Below, in pieces: positions 1-6,410 of a DNA stretch of 12,466 nucleotides (position 1 is the stretch's first letter; the number at the start of each line of letters is the position of its first letter). The notes beneath the pieces are model-generated. The model was given only the letters and a program-made list of their open reading frames with translations. It was not told the origin of the DNA and made no database searches. The translations under genes were made by a program, and so were the position numbers. This DNA is from an uncultured Frankiales bacterium. GTDB lineage: Bacteria; Actinomycetota; Actinomycetes; Mycobacteriales; SCTD01. The stretch spans positions 1 through 12,466 of the forward strand of contig CAMLIA010000132.1 in NCBI GenBank assembly GCA_946479905.1. The letters are read 5' to 3'.

Positions 1-248
1 GCCGCTGCCGGGTAGACCTGCACGGCCAGCGGGTGCGTCGTCGTGTTGCTCACCCGGACGTGCCGGGTGATCGACTGCCCCTGGTGGAGGTGGTCGACGA
101 TGTAGACGCGGGCCCGCGGGTCGTCGCGCCGGTCGGTGGGCGCGTCGAGCAGCCGGATGCCCAGGCTGCCCTGGTCCGCCGCGAGGGCGGGCGCCGCGGC
201 GAGCAGGGAGAGGGCGGCGAGCAGCCCCGCGAGGAGCCGACGGCCCAC
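1..248 (-). CDS. DUF916/WxLIP-like secreted protein, 5' part only (3' end outside window)
   Basis: Only the first 82 codons are in the window; the frame stays open to base 1. The GTG start (248-246) overlaps the TAG stop of the upstream gene as TAGTG, so translation is probably coupled. The N-terminus is a signal peptide: MGRR, a leucine/alanine-rich core, then an APALAA-like cleavage site near residue 25. The mature part begins ADQGSLGIRLLDAPTDRR and continues through ARVYIVDHLHQGQSITRHV and VRVSNTTHPLAVQVYPAA. This pattern (PxDxRxDPRAxxYIVDxLxPGxxIxRxVxVSNTTxxxxxVxVYPAA) is the start of DUF916, the WxL-interacting peptidoglycan-binding domain. Known members are secreted proteins, usually with a C-terminal transmembrane anchor, that pair with WxL proteins at the wall. 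Two WxL-like genes lie directly upstream, which supports the call. The domain call is from memory of the family pattern; the anchor is not visible here. Confidence 0.75.
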   Translation of the reverse strand, partial: MGRRLLAGLLAALSLLAAAPALAADQGSLGIRLLDAPTDRRDDPRARVYIVDHLHQGQSITRHVRVSNTTTHPLAVQVYPAA

Positions 249-778
249 TACGCGACGGAGTGGGTGACGGTCCCCGTGTAGTCGCCGGCCACCGCGTCGG
301 TCGGGACGGCGACCACGATCGTCGGGTTCCACGCGGCCGAGTTGTTGCCCGCCGACGCGTCGCGGCTGAACGCCGTCTTCGCCGTGTCGATCACGACCTT
401 GTTCGCCACGGTCGCCTGACCCGGGGTGAACAGGCCCAGTCCGGTCACTGCCGTCGGCAGCCCGGACCAGTAGGAGACGTCGGCCGCCGGGATGGTCTCC
501 GCGGCCGTCCCGGTCCCGGTCGTGAACGCCGTCGCGACCGCGGTCGCCGTCCAGGAGCCGAGCAGCGCCGCCCGGGTGTCGGTCACCGTCACCGAGCCCA
601 GCGAGCCGGAGATCGTCCCGCCTGGGGCGCCGGAGCCGATGCTCGCCGTCGCGGGCTGGGACACGGCGAGCCCACCGGTGGTGATCGTGAAGGTCGTGGT
701 CGTGTCGGCCGTCGCCGCACCCGCCATCGCCAACCCGCTGGCTGCGGTCAACGCGATCACGAGGAGGGTCTTGCGCAT
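248..778 (-). CDS. Secreted WxL-like surface protein (paralogue 1)
   Basis: Encodes 176 residues. The ATG at 778-776 is chosen over an upstream in-frame ATG at 817 because AGGAG lies six bases before it and it opens directly on a signal peptide (MRKTLLVIALTAASG, cleavage likely after ATA or TADT near residue 25). The mature protein is rich in Thr, Ala, Gly and Val with almost no charge, typical of a beta-sandwich surface domain. A GSW motif near residue 73 (SWTATAVATAF) and the C-terminal block WNPTIVVAVP...AGDYTGTVTHSVA resemble the WxL domain, which has a W-x-L/V strand and a final Trp/Tyr-rich strand. No sortase motif or transmembrane anchor is present, as expected for non-covalently wall-bound WxL proteins. 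Its C-terminus closely matches that of the next upstream gene, so the two are paralogues. WxL membership is inferred from pattern and neighbourhood; a generic secreted beta-sandwich is the alternative. Confidence 0.7.
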   Translation of the reverse strand: MRKTLLVIALTAASGLAMAGAATADTTTTFTITTGGLAVSQPATASIGSGAPGGTISGSLGSVTVTDTRAALLGSWTATAVATAFTTGTGTAAETIPAADVSYWSGLPTAVTGLGLFTPGQATVANKVVIDTAKTAFSRDASAGNNSAAWNPTIVVAVPTDAVAGDYTGTVTHSVA

Positions 779-900
779 GGGGGGCTCCTGCCATGAGGAC
801 TGGGTGTTCCCTCTCATCGGCAGGACCTATGGCACCCCTCGATGGCTCAGGGGTAGTGCTTCGCCCTAGTGACTTCGAGCTATGCGGCCGCGGCATTCGC
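779..900 (-). promoter_or_regulatory. Intergenic leader with hairpin and possible sigma-28-type promoter
   Basis: This 122-bp gap separates the two WxL-like genes. On the minus strand it contains a 6-bp hairpin (ACCCCT/AGGGGT, arms 849-854 and 834-839, nine-base loop), then GCCGATGA at 821-814. TCGAG sits 16 bases upstream of that box, at 842-838. GCCGATAA is the known -10 of FliA/WhiG-class sigma factors (-35 TAAA, about 15-base spacer). The -10-like part fits and the -35 does not match classic TAAA. The stretch GGGCGAAGC followed by a stem and then TGCCGATGAG also recalls the 3' half of c-di-GMP-I riboswitches, but the obligatory 5' GGCAAACC arm is not recognisable. It could also simply be a terminator for the upstream gene plus a promoter for the downstream one. 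Confidence 0.3.
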
Positions 901-1389
901 TCACGCCACGCTGTGGGTGATGGTCGCGGTGTACGTCCCCGCGACCGCTGCGGACGGGATGGTGACCACGAGGGTGGGCCGCCACGTCGCCGTCGTCGCT
1001 CCCGCGACGGTGCAGGACATGACCGTCGTGGTCGTCGCGATCGACACGGGGGTGACGAGCTGGCCGGGTACGCAGGTCGGCAGCCCGGTGCTCCCGGTGA
1101 CGGGTCCCGAGAGGTACCCGACGTTGCCGGCGGCGATCGTCTCGGCGGCGGTGCCACCGCCGGTCTTGAACGCCGTCGACACCACCGTGGCGGACCAGCT
1201 GCCCACCGACAGGGCGGCCGTGGTGACGGTGACGTTGCCCAGCACCCCGCTGACCGACCCGGAGGAAGCGGTCCCCAGCGAGGCGCTGGCGGGCACGGAG
1301 ATCGCCAGCCCGACGATGCCCGCGGCCCGCGCCGGCGGCGGCAGGGCCACCACGGCGAGGGCGGCCGTTGCGAGCAGCGCGCGCCTCAT
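901..1389 (-). CDS. Secreted WxL-like surface protein (paralogue 2)
   Basis: Encodes 162 residues from the ATG at 1389. The longer in-frame start at 1482 is rejected because its first 31 residues are Arg/Ser-rich shadow sequence overlapping the small membrane gene. The chosen start opens on a signal peptide (MRRALLATAALAVVALPPPA, cleavage near ARA-A, residue 24). The mature part mirrors the downstream paralogue: ISVPASASLGTASSGSVSG, a GSWSATVVSTAF block (equivalent to GSWTATAVATAF), GTAAETIAAGNVGYLSG, then WRPTLVVTIP...AGTYTATITHSVA. Two cysteines about 20 residues apart (CVPG and SCTVAG) could form a disulfide; the paralogue lacks them. The ribosome-binding site is weak. The likely role is a wall-associated beta-sandwich protein working with the DUF916-like partner. 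The binding target is unknown. Confidence 0.68.
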   Translation of the reverse strand: MRRALLATAALAVVALPPPARAAGIVGLAISVPASASLGTASSGSVSGVLGNVTVTTAALSVGSWSATVVSTAFKTGGGTAAETIAAGNVGYLSGPVTGSTGLPTCVPGQLVTPVSIATTTTVMSCTVAGATTATWRPTLVVTIPSAAVAGTYTATITHSVA

Positions 1390-1411
1390 GCGGTGGAGCC
1401 TAGGCAGCCGC

Positions 1412-1540
1412 CTACCGGCGGGACACGACCTCCTGGTAGCGGAGCTCCTGGCGGCGGTGGTCCAGCGTGCAGACCAGGGCACCGGTGAGGATGCCGAACA
1501 GCACGAACGAGAGGCCGAGGCCGAGCACCAGGGTGATCAT
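1412..1540 (-). CDS. Small single-span membrane protein, 42 aa
   Basis: A short open frame with ATG at 1540-1538 and TAG at 1414-1412. The product starts MITLVLGLGLSFVLFGILTG, a clean hydrophobic segment of about 25 residues. It ends in a charged, presumably cytoplasmic tail (LDHRRQELRYQEVVSRR). Third codon positions are almost all G or C, as in neighbouring genes. GAGGA lies immediately before the ATG, closer than usual; a GTG four codons in would have a longer spacing. The stop is 22 bp before the start of the WxL-like gene on the same strand, so it is probably the first gene of that cassette. No family is recognised. It is too short for standard gene callers. Confidence 0.55.
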   Translation of the reverse strand: MITLVLGLGLSFVLFGILTGALVCTLDHRRQELRYQEVVSRR

Positions 1541-1633
1541 GTCCTCAAGATCGGCTCAGGCATGCGGCTCCCCAGGACCCGCGGGAGCGACTCCAGCGTG
1601 ATCATGCCCCGCGCCCACCCGGACCACGTCCGC

Positions 1634-1667
1634 CCTGGCCCCCCAGGACTAGCCCCCAGGGGGCTAG
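1634..1667 (-). terminator. Tandem GC-rich hairpins at the end of the GAF-EAL gene
   Basis: CTAGCCCCC (1649-1657) and GGGGGCTAG (1659-1667) form a perfect inverted repeat around one base. A realistic fold is a 7-bp stem with a five-base loop, and it includes the stop codon at 1666-1664. Directly beyond it, CCTGG/CCAGG (1634-1638, 1643-1647) forms a second small stem. There is no U-tract, which is common for actinobacterial intrinsic terminators. It would separate the EAL gene from the surface-protein cassette 123 bp downstream. Confidence 0.45.
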
Positions 1668-3547
1668 AGGGTGGCGAGCAGGCGGTCGACCTGGCGCCAG
1701 TGCCAGCGGACGCCGGAGGGCGACGGGTAGCCCTCACCACTGAGGGCGGCCGCGATCGAGTGCGACGAGGCACCCGCCTCGCGCATCCGCTCCACGAGCT
1801 CGCGCGCGTCGGGACGCAGCACACCGAGTCCCTCGACGGGGGAGACGGCGGTGTGCCCGTGCTGCTCGTGCAGCCGCTGCCGCTGCTGCGGCGTGCCGTG
1901 GGCGTGCAGCGCCCAGGCCTCGTGCAGGCACCAGACGACGGCGGGCATCCGGGCGAGGAGGTCCTCGACCTCGATGGCGGCCGACACGTCACCACGCGCC
2001 CACAGCACCGATGAGAGGTCGCACACGACCGTCGCGCCGGCGGGGATGTCGAGGTCCGACCAGTCGTCGAGCAGGTCCTCGGTGGCGCGCATCGTGTACC
2101 CGACGCGGTCGACGCAGTTCACGCCGCGCGCGGCGACGCCGCGCTCGAGGGCGACCCGGTTCGAGACGGACGCGATGAGCACGACCGGGCCGGGCGCCCG
2201 CAGGACGCGCTCGAACATGTCGACCGCGCGCTCGACGAGCGTCGGCCGGTCGGCCTCGAGGATGAAGGAGTGGTCCGCCGCCGCGCGGGGCACGGGGAGC
2301 GACGGCTGCAGCCGGGCGAGGACGGCGGGCAGGTCGGCGGCAGGCACGGCCGGGCTGAACAGGTGCCCCTGACCGGAGCGGCAGCCGAGCGCGATGAGCG
2401 CCTGCCGCTGCGCGTCCGTCTCGACGCCCTCGGCGACGACCGTGAGCCCGAGCTCCTTGGCGAGGGCGACCGTCGACCGGACGACCGCCACCACCCGCTC
2501 GTCGGCGAGCCGCTCCACGAGCCAGCCGTGGATCTTGATGGACGTCAGCGGGAGGTCGACCAGGTCCGACAGCGACGAGCGGCCGGTGCCGAAGTCGTCG
2601 AGCGACACCCGCACGCCGGCCTCGCGCAGCAGCGTGAGCTCCTGGCGGGCGATGTCGGCGGACAGCCCCTGCTCGGTCACCTCGACGGACAGGCAGGACG
2701 GGTCGATGCGGTGCGCCTCGAGGTCGGCGAGGACCGAGGCGGCGAGGCCCGGGCGGGCCAGCAGCAGCGGGGAGATGTTGACGGAGACCTTGCCGGGCAG
2801 CCGCAGGTCGGCGAGCGTCCGCAGGGCGGCGTGCAGGACGTACCGCCCGACCGCGAGGCTCAGGCCGCTGTGCTCCACGGCGGGCAGGAACTCCAGCGGG
2901 GCGACGAGCCCGCGCTGCGGGTGCTCCCAGCGCACCAGCGCCTCGAGCCCCTCGGGGTGGCCGGTCTCGAGCGCCACGATCGGCTGGAACCAGGTGACGA
3001 GCTCGTTCTGCTCCAGCGCCCGGCGCAGCCGCCGGCCCTGGGCGGCGAGGTCACCGTTGACGCCCGCCAGCCGGTCGAGGCGGCGCAGCTCGAGCACGGT
3101 GACGACGCAGTCGGCCAGTGTGCGCAGCCGGTCCAGCTGCACGGGGGTGAAGTCACGGGGTACGACGTCGTGCACGCACAGCACGCCCAGCGGCAGCCCG
3201 TCGCGGCCGGTGAGGGGGATCCCCGCGTAGGCCCGGACCTGCTCGCTGCCGGTCACGACCGGGAGCCGCGCGAAGCGGAGGTCGGCGCGGGCGTCCGGCA
3301 CGACCAGCGGCGCCTGCTCGTCCACGACGGTGCCGGAGAAGGAGCCCTCACGCGGCAGCTCGGCCAGCGCCAGGCCGGTGCACGCGACGAAGCGCAGCAC
3401 GTCCTTGTCCGCCACGAGCACGTAGGCCCGCGGCGCGTCGCACGCAGCAGCGGCCAGGTCGGTCAGCCCCTGCAGGCCGAGGTCGGCCTCCAGGTCGTAC
3501 GTTCCCAGCGACTCGAGACGGTCTGTCTCGACGCTCTGCAGTGTCAT
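1664..3547 (-). CDS. GAF-EAL c-di-GMP phosphodiesterase with novel C-terminal region and HTH-like tail
   Basis: Encodes 627 residues and is predicted cytosolic. Residues about 20-155 form a GAF sensor domain (AYVLVADKDVLRFVACTG, then YAGIPLTGRDGLPLGVLCV). Residues about 178-412 form an EAL domain that hydrolyses c-di-GMP to pGpG. Visible active-site elements are E202 in EALVR, N257, E289 with E292, D317-D318 in DDFGTG, K338, E373 and Q393. One change stands out: the usual KID is KIH (H340). Residues about 424-560 (HSFILEAD..., then VVCDLSSVLWARGD) are an extra alpha/beta region, possibly DICT- or MEDS-like; I cannot assign it. The last 45 residues (ELVERMREAGASSHSIAAAL, then PSPSGVRWHW) resemble the recombinase-type HTH motif in which a small helix precedes a GxRWH signature. 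An AAGGGA lies ten bases before the ATG. It is transcribed divergently from the membrane GGDEF-EAL gene, which suggests paired synthesis and breakdown of the messenger. Confidence 0.88.
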   Translation of the reverse strand: MTLQSVETDRLESLGTYDLEADLGLQGLTDLAAAACDAPRAYVLVADKDVLRFVACTGLALAELPREGSFSGTVVDEQAPLVVPDARADLRFARLPVVTGSEQVRAYAGIPLTGRDGLPLGVLCVHDVVPRDFTPVQLDRLRTLADCVVTVLELRRLDRLAGVNGDLAAQGRRLRRALEQNELVTWFQPIVALETGHPEGLEALVRWEHPQRGLVAPLEFLPAVEHSGLSLAVGRYVLHAALRTLADLRLPGKVSVNISPLLLARPGLAASVLADLEAHRIDPSCLSVEVTEQGLSADIARQELTLLREAGVRVSLDDFGTGRSSLSDLVDLPLTSIKIHGWLVERLADERVVAVVRSTVALAKELGLTVVAEGVETDAQRQALIALGCRSGQGHLFSPAVPAADLPAVLARLQPSLPVPRAAADHSFILEADRPTLVERAVDMFERVLRAPGPVVLIASVSNRVALERGVAARGVNCVDRVGYTMRATEDLLDDWSDLDIPAGATVVCDLSSVLWARGDVSAAIEVEDLLARMPAVVWCLHEAWALHAHGTPQQRQRLHEQHGHTAVSPVEGLGVLRPDARELVERMREAGASSHSIAAALSGEGYPSPSGVRWHWRQVDRLLATL

Positions 3548-3855
3548 GGCAGGCGTATCCCTTCCGTTGGCCCTTCGGTCTTCGGCACGGAGTGCGGATG
3601 CGGTTGAGCCGGTTCGGACAAGACGGCCTGAAGGGACTACCTCCGAGCGGGGTCACCTGGTCACAGGCCACTCCGGACCTGATCACCCGTGGCCACCGCG
3701 GGCAGGGACGCTGGTCCCGAAGCCGGACGTCCCGGTCCGGGCGGTTCCCGGCGACGCCCGGGGCACATGGTCCGGTGAGGTGTCGCTAGTAGTCCCTTCC
3801 TCCCATCTCTGACCGAAGGCCTCTCTTCGGGCATGACGGGCGCCGAGACAGGGGT
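3548..3855. promoter_or_regulatory. Divergent intergenic region between the GAF-EAL and GGDEF-EAL genes
   Basis: A 308-bp region with no convincing gene; the short frames crossing it are arginine- and proline-rich shadows. It must hold the promoters of both divergent c-di-GMP genes. Visible elements are a direct repeat GGTCACCTGGTCAC (3651-3664), GC-rich inverted repeats around 3705-3760 (for example CCGGACGTCCCGGTCCGG), and a hairpin CCGAAG/CTTCGG (3813-3818 and 3825-3830) followed by GCATGACGGGC and GCCGAGA just before the GTG of the rightward gene. I found no convincing -35/-10 pair on either strand. Confidence 0.4.
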
Positions 3856-6150
3856 GTGCAGCTCTCCCCGAGACTTCGCGGCACGACCGCTGGTGGTGCG
3901 GTCGTGCTCTTCGGTTGCGTGGTGGTGCTGTACGTCACCGGTCGCATGTCCAACGCGGCCGATGACCTGCTCGAACTGGGGTCGGCCCTGCTCGCCGCCG
4001 GAAGCTGCGGCCTTGCGGCCTGCGGCGCACAGGGCCGACTCCGGATCGGGTGGGCGGCGCTCGCCGCCGCCTGCGCGTCGTGGTCGGTCGGCGAGGCGAT
4101 CTGGTCGGTGTACGAGCTCGCGCTCCACCGCGACACCCCCTTCCCGTCCTTCGCCGACGTCGGCTTCCTGCTCTTCCCGGTCGGCGCCTGCGTGGCGCTG
4201 CTGGTCTTCCCTGCGCGGGCGACCCGATCGGACCGTCGCCGGATGGCCTTCGACGGCCTCACCGCGGCGTGCGCCATCGCGCTCGTGTCCTGGTCCACCG
4301 CCCTCGGCGCGGTGTACAGCACCAGCACCGGCTCGCTGCTGGCCAAGGCGGTCGGCCTCGCCTACCCGGTCTCCGACATCGCGCTGCTCATCGTCTGCGT
4401 GCTCGTGCTCTCCCGCGCCAGCGGCCACCGCCGCGCGCTCGCCCTCGTCGCTGCCGGGCTGGCTCTCATGGCCGTCGCCGACAGCGCGTTCGCGTGGGCG
4501 ACGGCCCAGGGCAGCTACGACGGCGGCGCCCTGCTCAACCTCGGCTGGTACGCCGCCTTCGGGCTGCTCGCCCTGGCCCCGATGATGCCGGGCGCCCTGA
4601 CGGCCGCTCCCGAGGACGACCGCGAGACGGTCGCGGGCAGCCTGCTGCCGTACCTCCCCCTGACCGCCGCCGTGCTCGTCGAGACCTACCGCTACGCGAC
4701 CGGCCACCACCCCAGCGTCCTCGAGGCGGTGCTGTGCGCGGTCCTCATGGCGCTGGTGCTCGGCCGGCAGGCGCTGACCGGCCGCGACAACAGGCAGCTC
4801 GCGCTGCGCCTCACCCAGCGCGAGCAGCAGCTGCGGCACCAGGCCTTCCACGACGGACTCACCGGGCTCGCCAACCGGGCGCTGTACGTCGACCGGGTGA
4901 CCCACGCCCTCGACCTGCACCGCCGCGACGGCCGGCCGCTGTCCATCTGCTTCCTCGACCTCGACGGGTTCAAGCAGGTCAACGACGCCCTCGGCCACTC
5001 CGCCGGTGACGAGCTGCTCGTCCAGGTCGCGCAGCGGTTCGCCGCGGTGCTCTCCGGTGCGGACACGCTGGCTCGGTTCGGCGGCGACGAGTTCGCCGTG
5101 CTGCTCGAGGAGTCGCCCGACCCGATGCGCGTCGCCCACGCCCTGCTCGAGTGCCTCGCCACCCCGTTCGTGCTGCTGGGCAAGCAGGCGTCGGTGTCGG
5201 TCAGCGTCGGGGTGGCGCGGATCCGCCGGCACGACCCGACCCCGACCGTCGACGAGCTGCTCACCCGGGCCGACCTCGCGATGTACGCGGTGAAGCGCAA
5301 CGGCAAGTCCGGCGTGCTGCTGCACACCCCCGGCCTGCAGCTCGCCAGCTCCGACGACCTCGGGCTCAGCCAGCAGCTCGCCCGGGCGCTGACCGCCGGC
5401 GACGTGACCGTCGCCTACCAGCCGATCGTGGAGCTCGCCACCGGGCGCGTGCACACCCTCGAGGCGCTGGCCCGCTGGGCGCCCCTCGGCGTCCCCGTCG
5501 AGGCCGGCCACTTCGTCCGGATCGCCGAGCACGCAGGCCTTCTCGACGACCTCTTCGGTTCCGTGCTCGACGAGGCGCTGACCCACCTCGAGAGCTGGGA
5601 CCGGCACCTGCAGCTCGCCCTCAACGTCGCGCCGTCGCAGCTGACCCGCGGGCTGTTCACCACCGTCGCCTCTGCCCTCGTCCGGCACGGCATCGAGGGC
5701 TCCCGCCTCGTCCTCGAGCTCACCGGCACCGACGGCATCGTCGACCTCACCGCCGCCCGGCAGACCTGCGAGGAGCTCCGCAAGCTCGGCATCCAGCTCG
5801 CCGTCGACGGCTTCGGCACCGGCTCCGCGTCGTTCGCGCGGCTGCGCGACCTGCCCATCGACAAGGTGAAGATCGACCGGTCGTTCGTGACCCGGATCGA
5901 CCACGACGTCCGCTGCCAGCGGTTCGTCCGCGCGGTGCTCGCGTTCGCCGAGGAGCTCGACCTGCAGGTCATCGCCGAGGGCGTCGAGCAGAAGGCGCAG
6001 CGGGACGCGCTGACCGCGCTGGGCTGCCACATGGCGCAGGGGTACCTGTTCAGCGTCCCCCTCCCCGCCCCGCGGGTGCCCGTGGTCCTCCACGCGCTCC
6101 CCACCCGCCACACGGCGACTCCCCCGCTGCGGCAAATCGGTTCGAACTGA
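3856..6150 (+). CDS. Membrane-bound GGDEF-EAL protein; active-looking GGDEF, altered EAL
   Basis: Encodes 764 residues. Residues about 10-305 hold roughly eight hydrophobic segments, an uncharacterised membrane sensor common in actinobacterial GGDEF-EAL proteins. The GGDEF domain (about 328-492) looks able to make c-di-GMP: DGLTGLANR, FLDLDGFKQVND with D368 and D370, and GGDEF at 409-413. The inhibitory RxxD site is replaced by SGAD (400-403), so product feedback there is unlikely. The EAL domain (about 504-748) keeps E536 (EALAR), N590, E621, K672, E708 and Q728. However, ELTE is ELTG and the metal-binding pair DD is D651-G652 (DGFGTG), so hydrolysis is probably weak or lost. The GTG start has GACAGGGG nearly touching it; no better start exists upstream in frame, and leaderless translation is possible. 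The last codons (QIGSN and stop) fall inside the repeat beginning at 6134, implying that the original C-terminus was changed. Confidence 0.88.
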   Translation: MQLSPRLRGTTAGGAVVLFGCVVVLYVTGRMSNAADDLLELGSALLAAGSCGLAACGAQGRLRIGWAALAAACASWSVGEAIWSVYELALHRDTPFPSFADVGFLLFPVGACVALLVFPARATRSDRRRMAFDGLTAACAIALVSWSTALGAVYSTSTGSLLAKAVGLAYPVSDIALLIVCVLVLSRASGHRRALALVAAGLALMAVADSAFAWATAQGSYDGGALLNLGWYAAFGLLALAPMMPGALTAAPEDDRETVAGSLLPYLPLTAAVLVETYRYATGHHPSVLEAVLCAVLMALVLGRQALTGRDNRQLALRLTQREQQLRHQAFHDGLTGLANRALYVDRVTHALDLHRRDGRPLSICFLDLDGFKQVNDALGHSAGDELLVQVAQRFAAVLSGADTLARFGGDEFAVLLEESPDPMRVAHALLECLATPFVLLGKQASVSVSVGVARIRRHDPTPTVDELLTRADLAMYAVKRNGKSGVLLHTPGLQLASSDDLGLSQQLARALTAGDVTVAYQPIVELATGRVHTLEALARWAPLGVPVEAGHFVRIAEHAGLLDDLFGSVLDEALTHLESWDRHLQLALNVAPSQLTRGLFTTVASALVRHGIEGSRLVLELTGTDGIVDLTAARQTCEELRKLGIQLAVDGFGTGSASFARLRDLPIDKVKIDRSFVTRIDHDVRCQRFVRAVLAFAEELDLQVIAEGVEQKAQRDALTALGCHMAQGYLFSVPLPAPRVPVVLHALPTRHTATPPLRQIGSN

Positions 6151-6184
6151 TCTCGCGCTGCGGGGGATGCAACCAGTTGCGCGG
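6134..6184 (+). repeat. Left repeat unit (L), palindrome-rich
   Basis: Starts AAATCGGTTCGAACTGAT, continues CGCGCTGCGGGGGATGC and ends AACCAGTTGCGCGG. It aligns without gaps to the minus strand of 7369-7419 (37 of the first 50 bases identical by hand count). The match resumes at GC-ACG-AACCGAT, so similarity extends to 6210. It contains two near-palindromes, ATCGGTTCGAACTGAT and CAACCAGTTG. The first 17 bases are the end of the GGDEF-EAL coding sequence, including its TGA. Confidence 0.7.
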
Positions 6185-6232
6185 ACATGTGGGGCCACGC
6201 AACCGATGCGTCGCGCCCACCTGACCCGCCGC

Positions 6233-6285
6233 CCGACGAACCGGTTCCATCCCCCCGCGCCTCCGCGGATCTGGTTGAACCCGCG
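6233..6285 (-). repeat. Middle repeat unit (M), inverted relative to L
   Basis: Read on the minus strand: GGTTCAACCAGATCCGCGG, then GGCGCGGGGGGATGG, then AACCGGTTCGTCGG. It matches the L unit with small gaps (GTTC-AAC-GATC-CGCG, GCGGGGG, ATG-AACC-GTT, CGG). It contains the perfect palindrome GAACCGGTTC at 6238-6247. Confidence 0.55.
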
Positions 6286-6410
6286 CGGGCCCGTTTCCGG
6301 TTCGAACCGATTTCGCGGGAGCCCCCACGGAGCCCCCAGGGCAGGGGCGGCATCCACAGATCCCGCACGGGTCGGGCACCCAGGGGTGGGGTACGCCGAG
6401 GGTGGCGGTC

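Larger units (their letters stand above)
6134..6313. repeat. 180-bp segment bounded by a 14-bp perfect inverted repeat
   Basis: AAATCGGTTCGAAC at 6134-6147 is the exact reverse complement of GTTCGAACCGATTT at 6300-6313. The L and M units lie head to head inside it. This is the arrangement expected of a small MITE-like element or of a large operator array upstream of the DUF559 gene. No clear target-site duplication was found next to either end. Confidence 0.5.

Noticed and set aside
33..869. Plus-strand frames opposite the DUF916-like and WxL-like genes
   Set aside because: They mirror secreted proteins with clear signal peptides on the minus strand, and their composition is that of shadow frames.
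3651..3760. GGTCAC direct repeat and GC-rich inverted repeats as specific operators
   Set aside because: Short GC-rich repeats are frequent by chance at this base composition, and no consensus promoter is positioned relative to them.
6290..6330. GGTTCGAACC resembling a tRNA T-arm or tRNA-end attachment site
   Set aside because: The loop would be six, not seven bases, and no acceptor, D or anticodon arm can be drawn around it. The sequence is part of the repeat family instead.
3661..6357. 898-residue open frame on the minus strand opposite the GGDEF-EAL gene
   Set aside because: It is rich in Arg, Gly, Glu and Val with no domain, and it covers a gene with clear GGDEF and EAL motifs. Long antisense frames are expected in very high-GC DNA.
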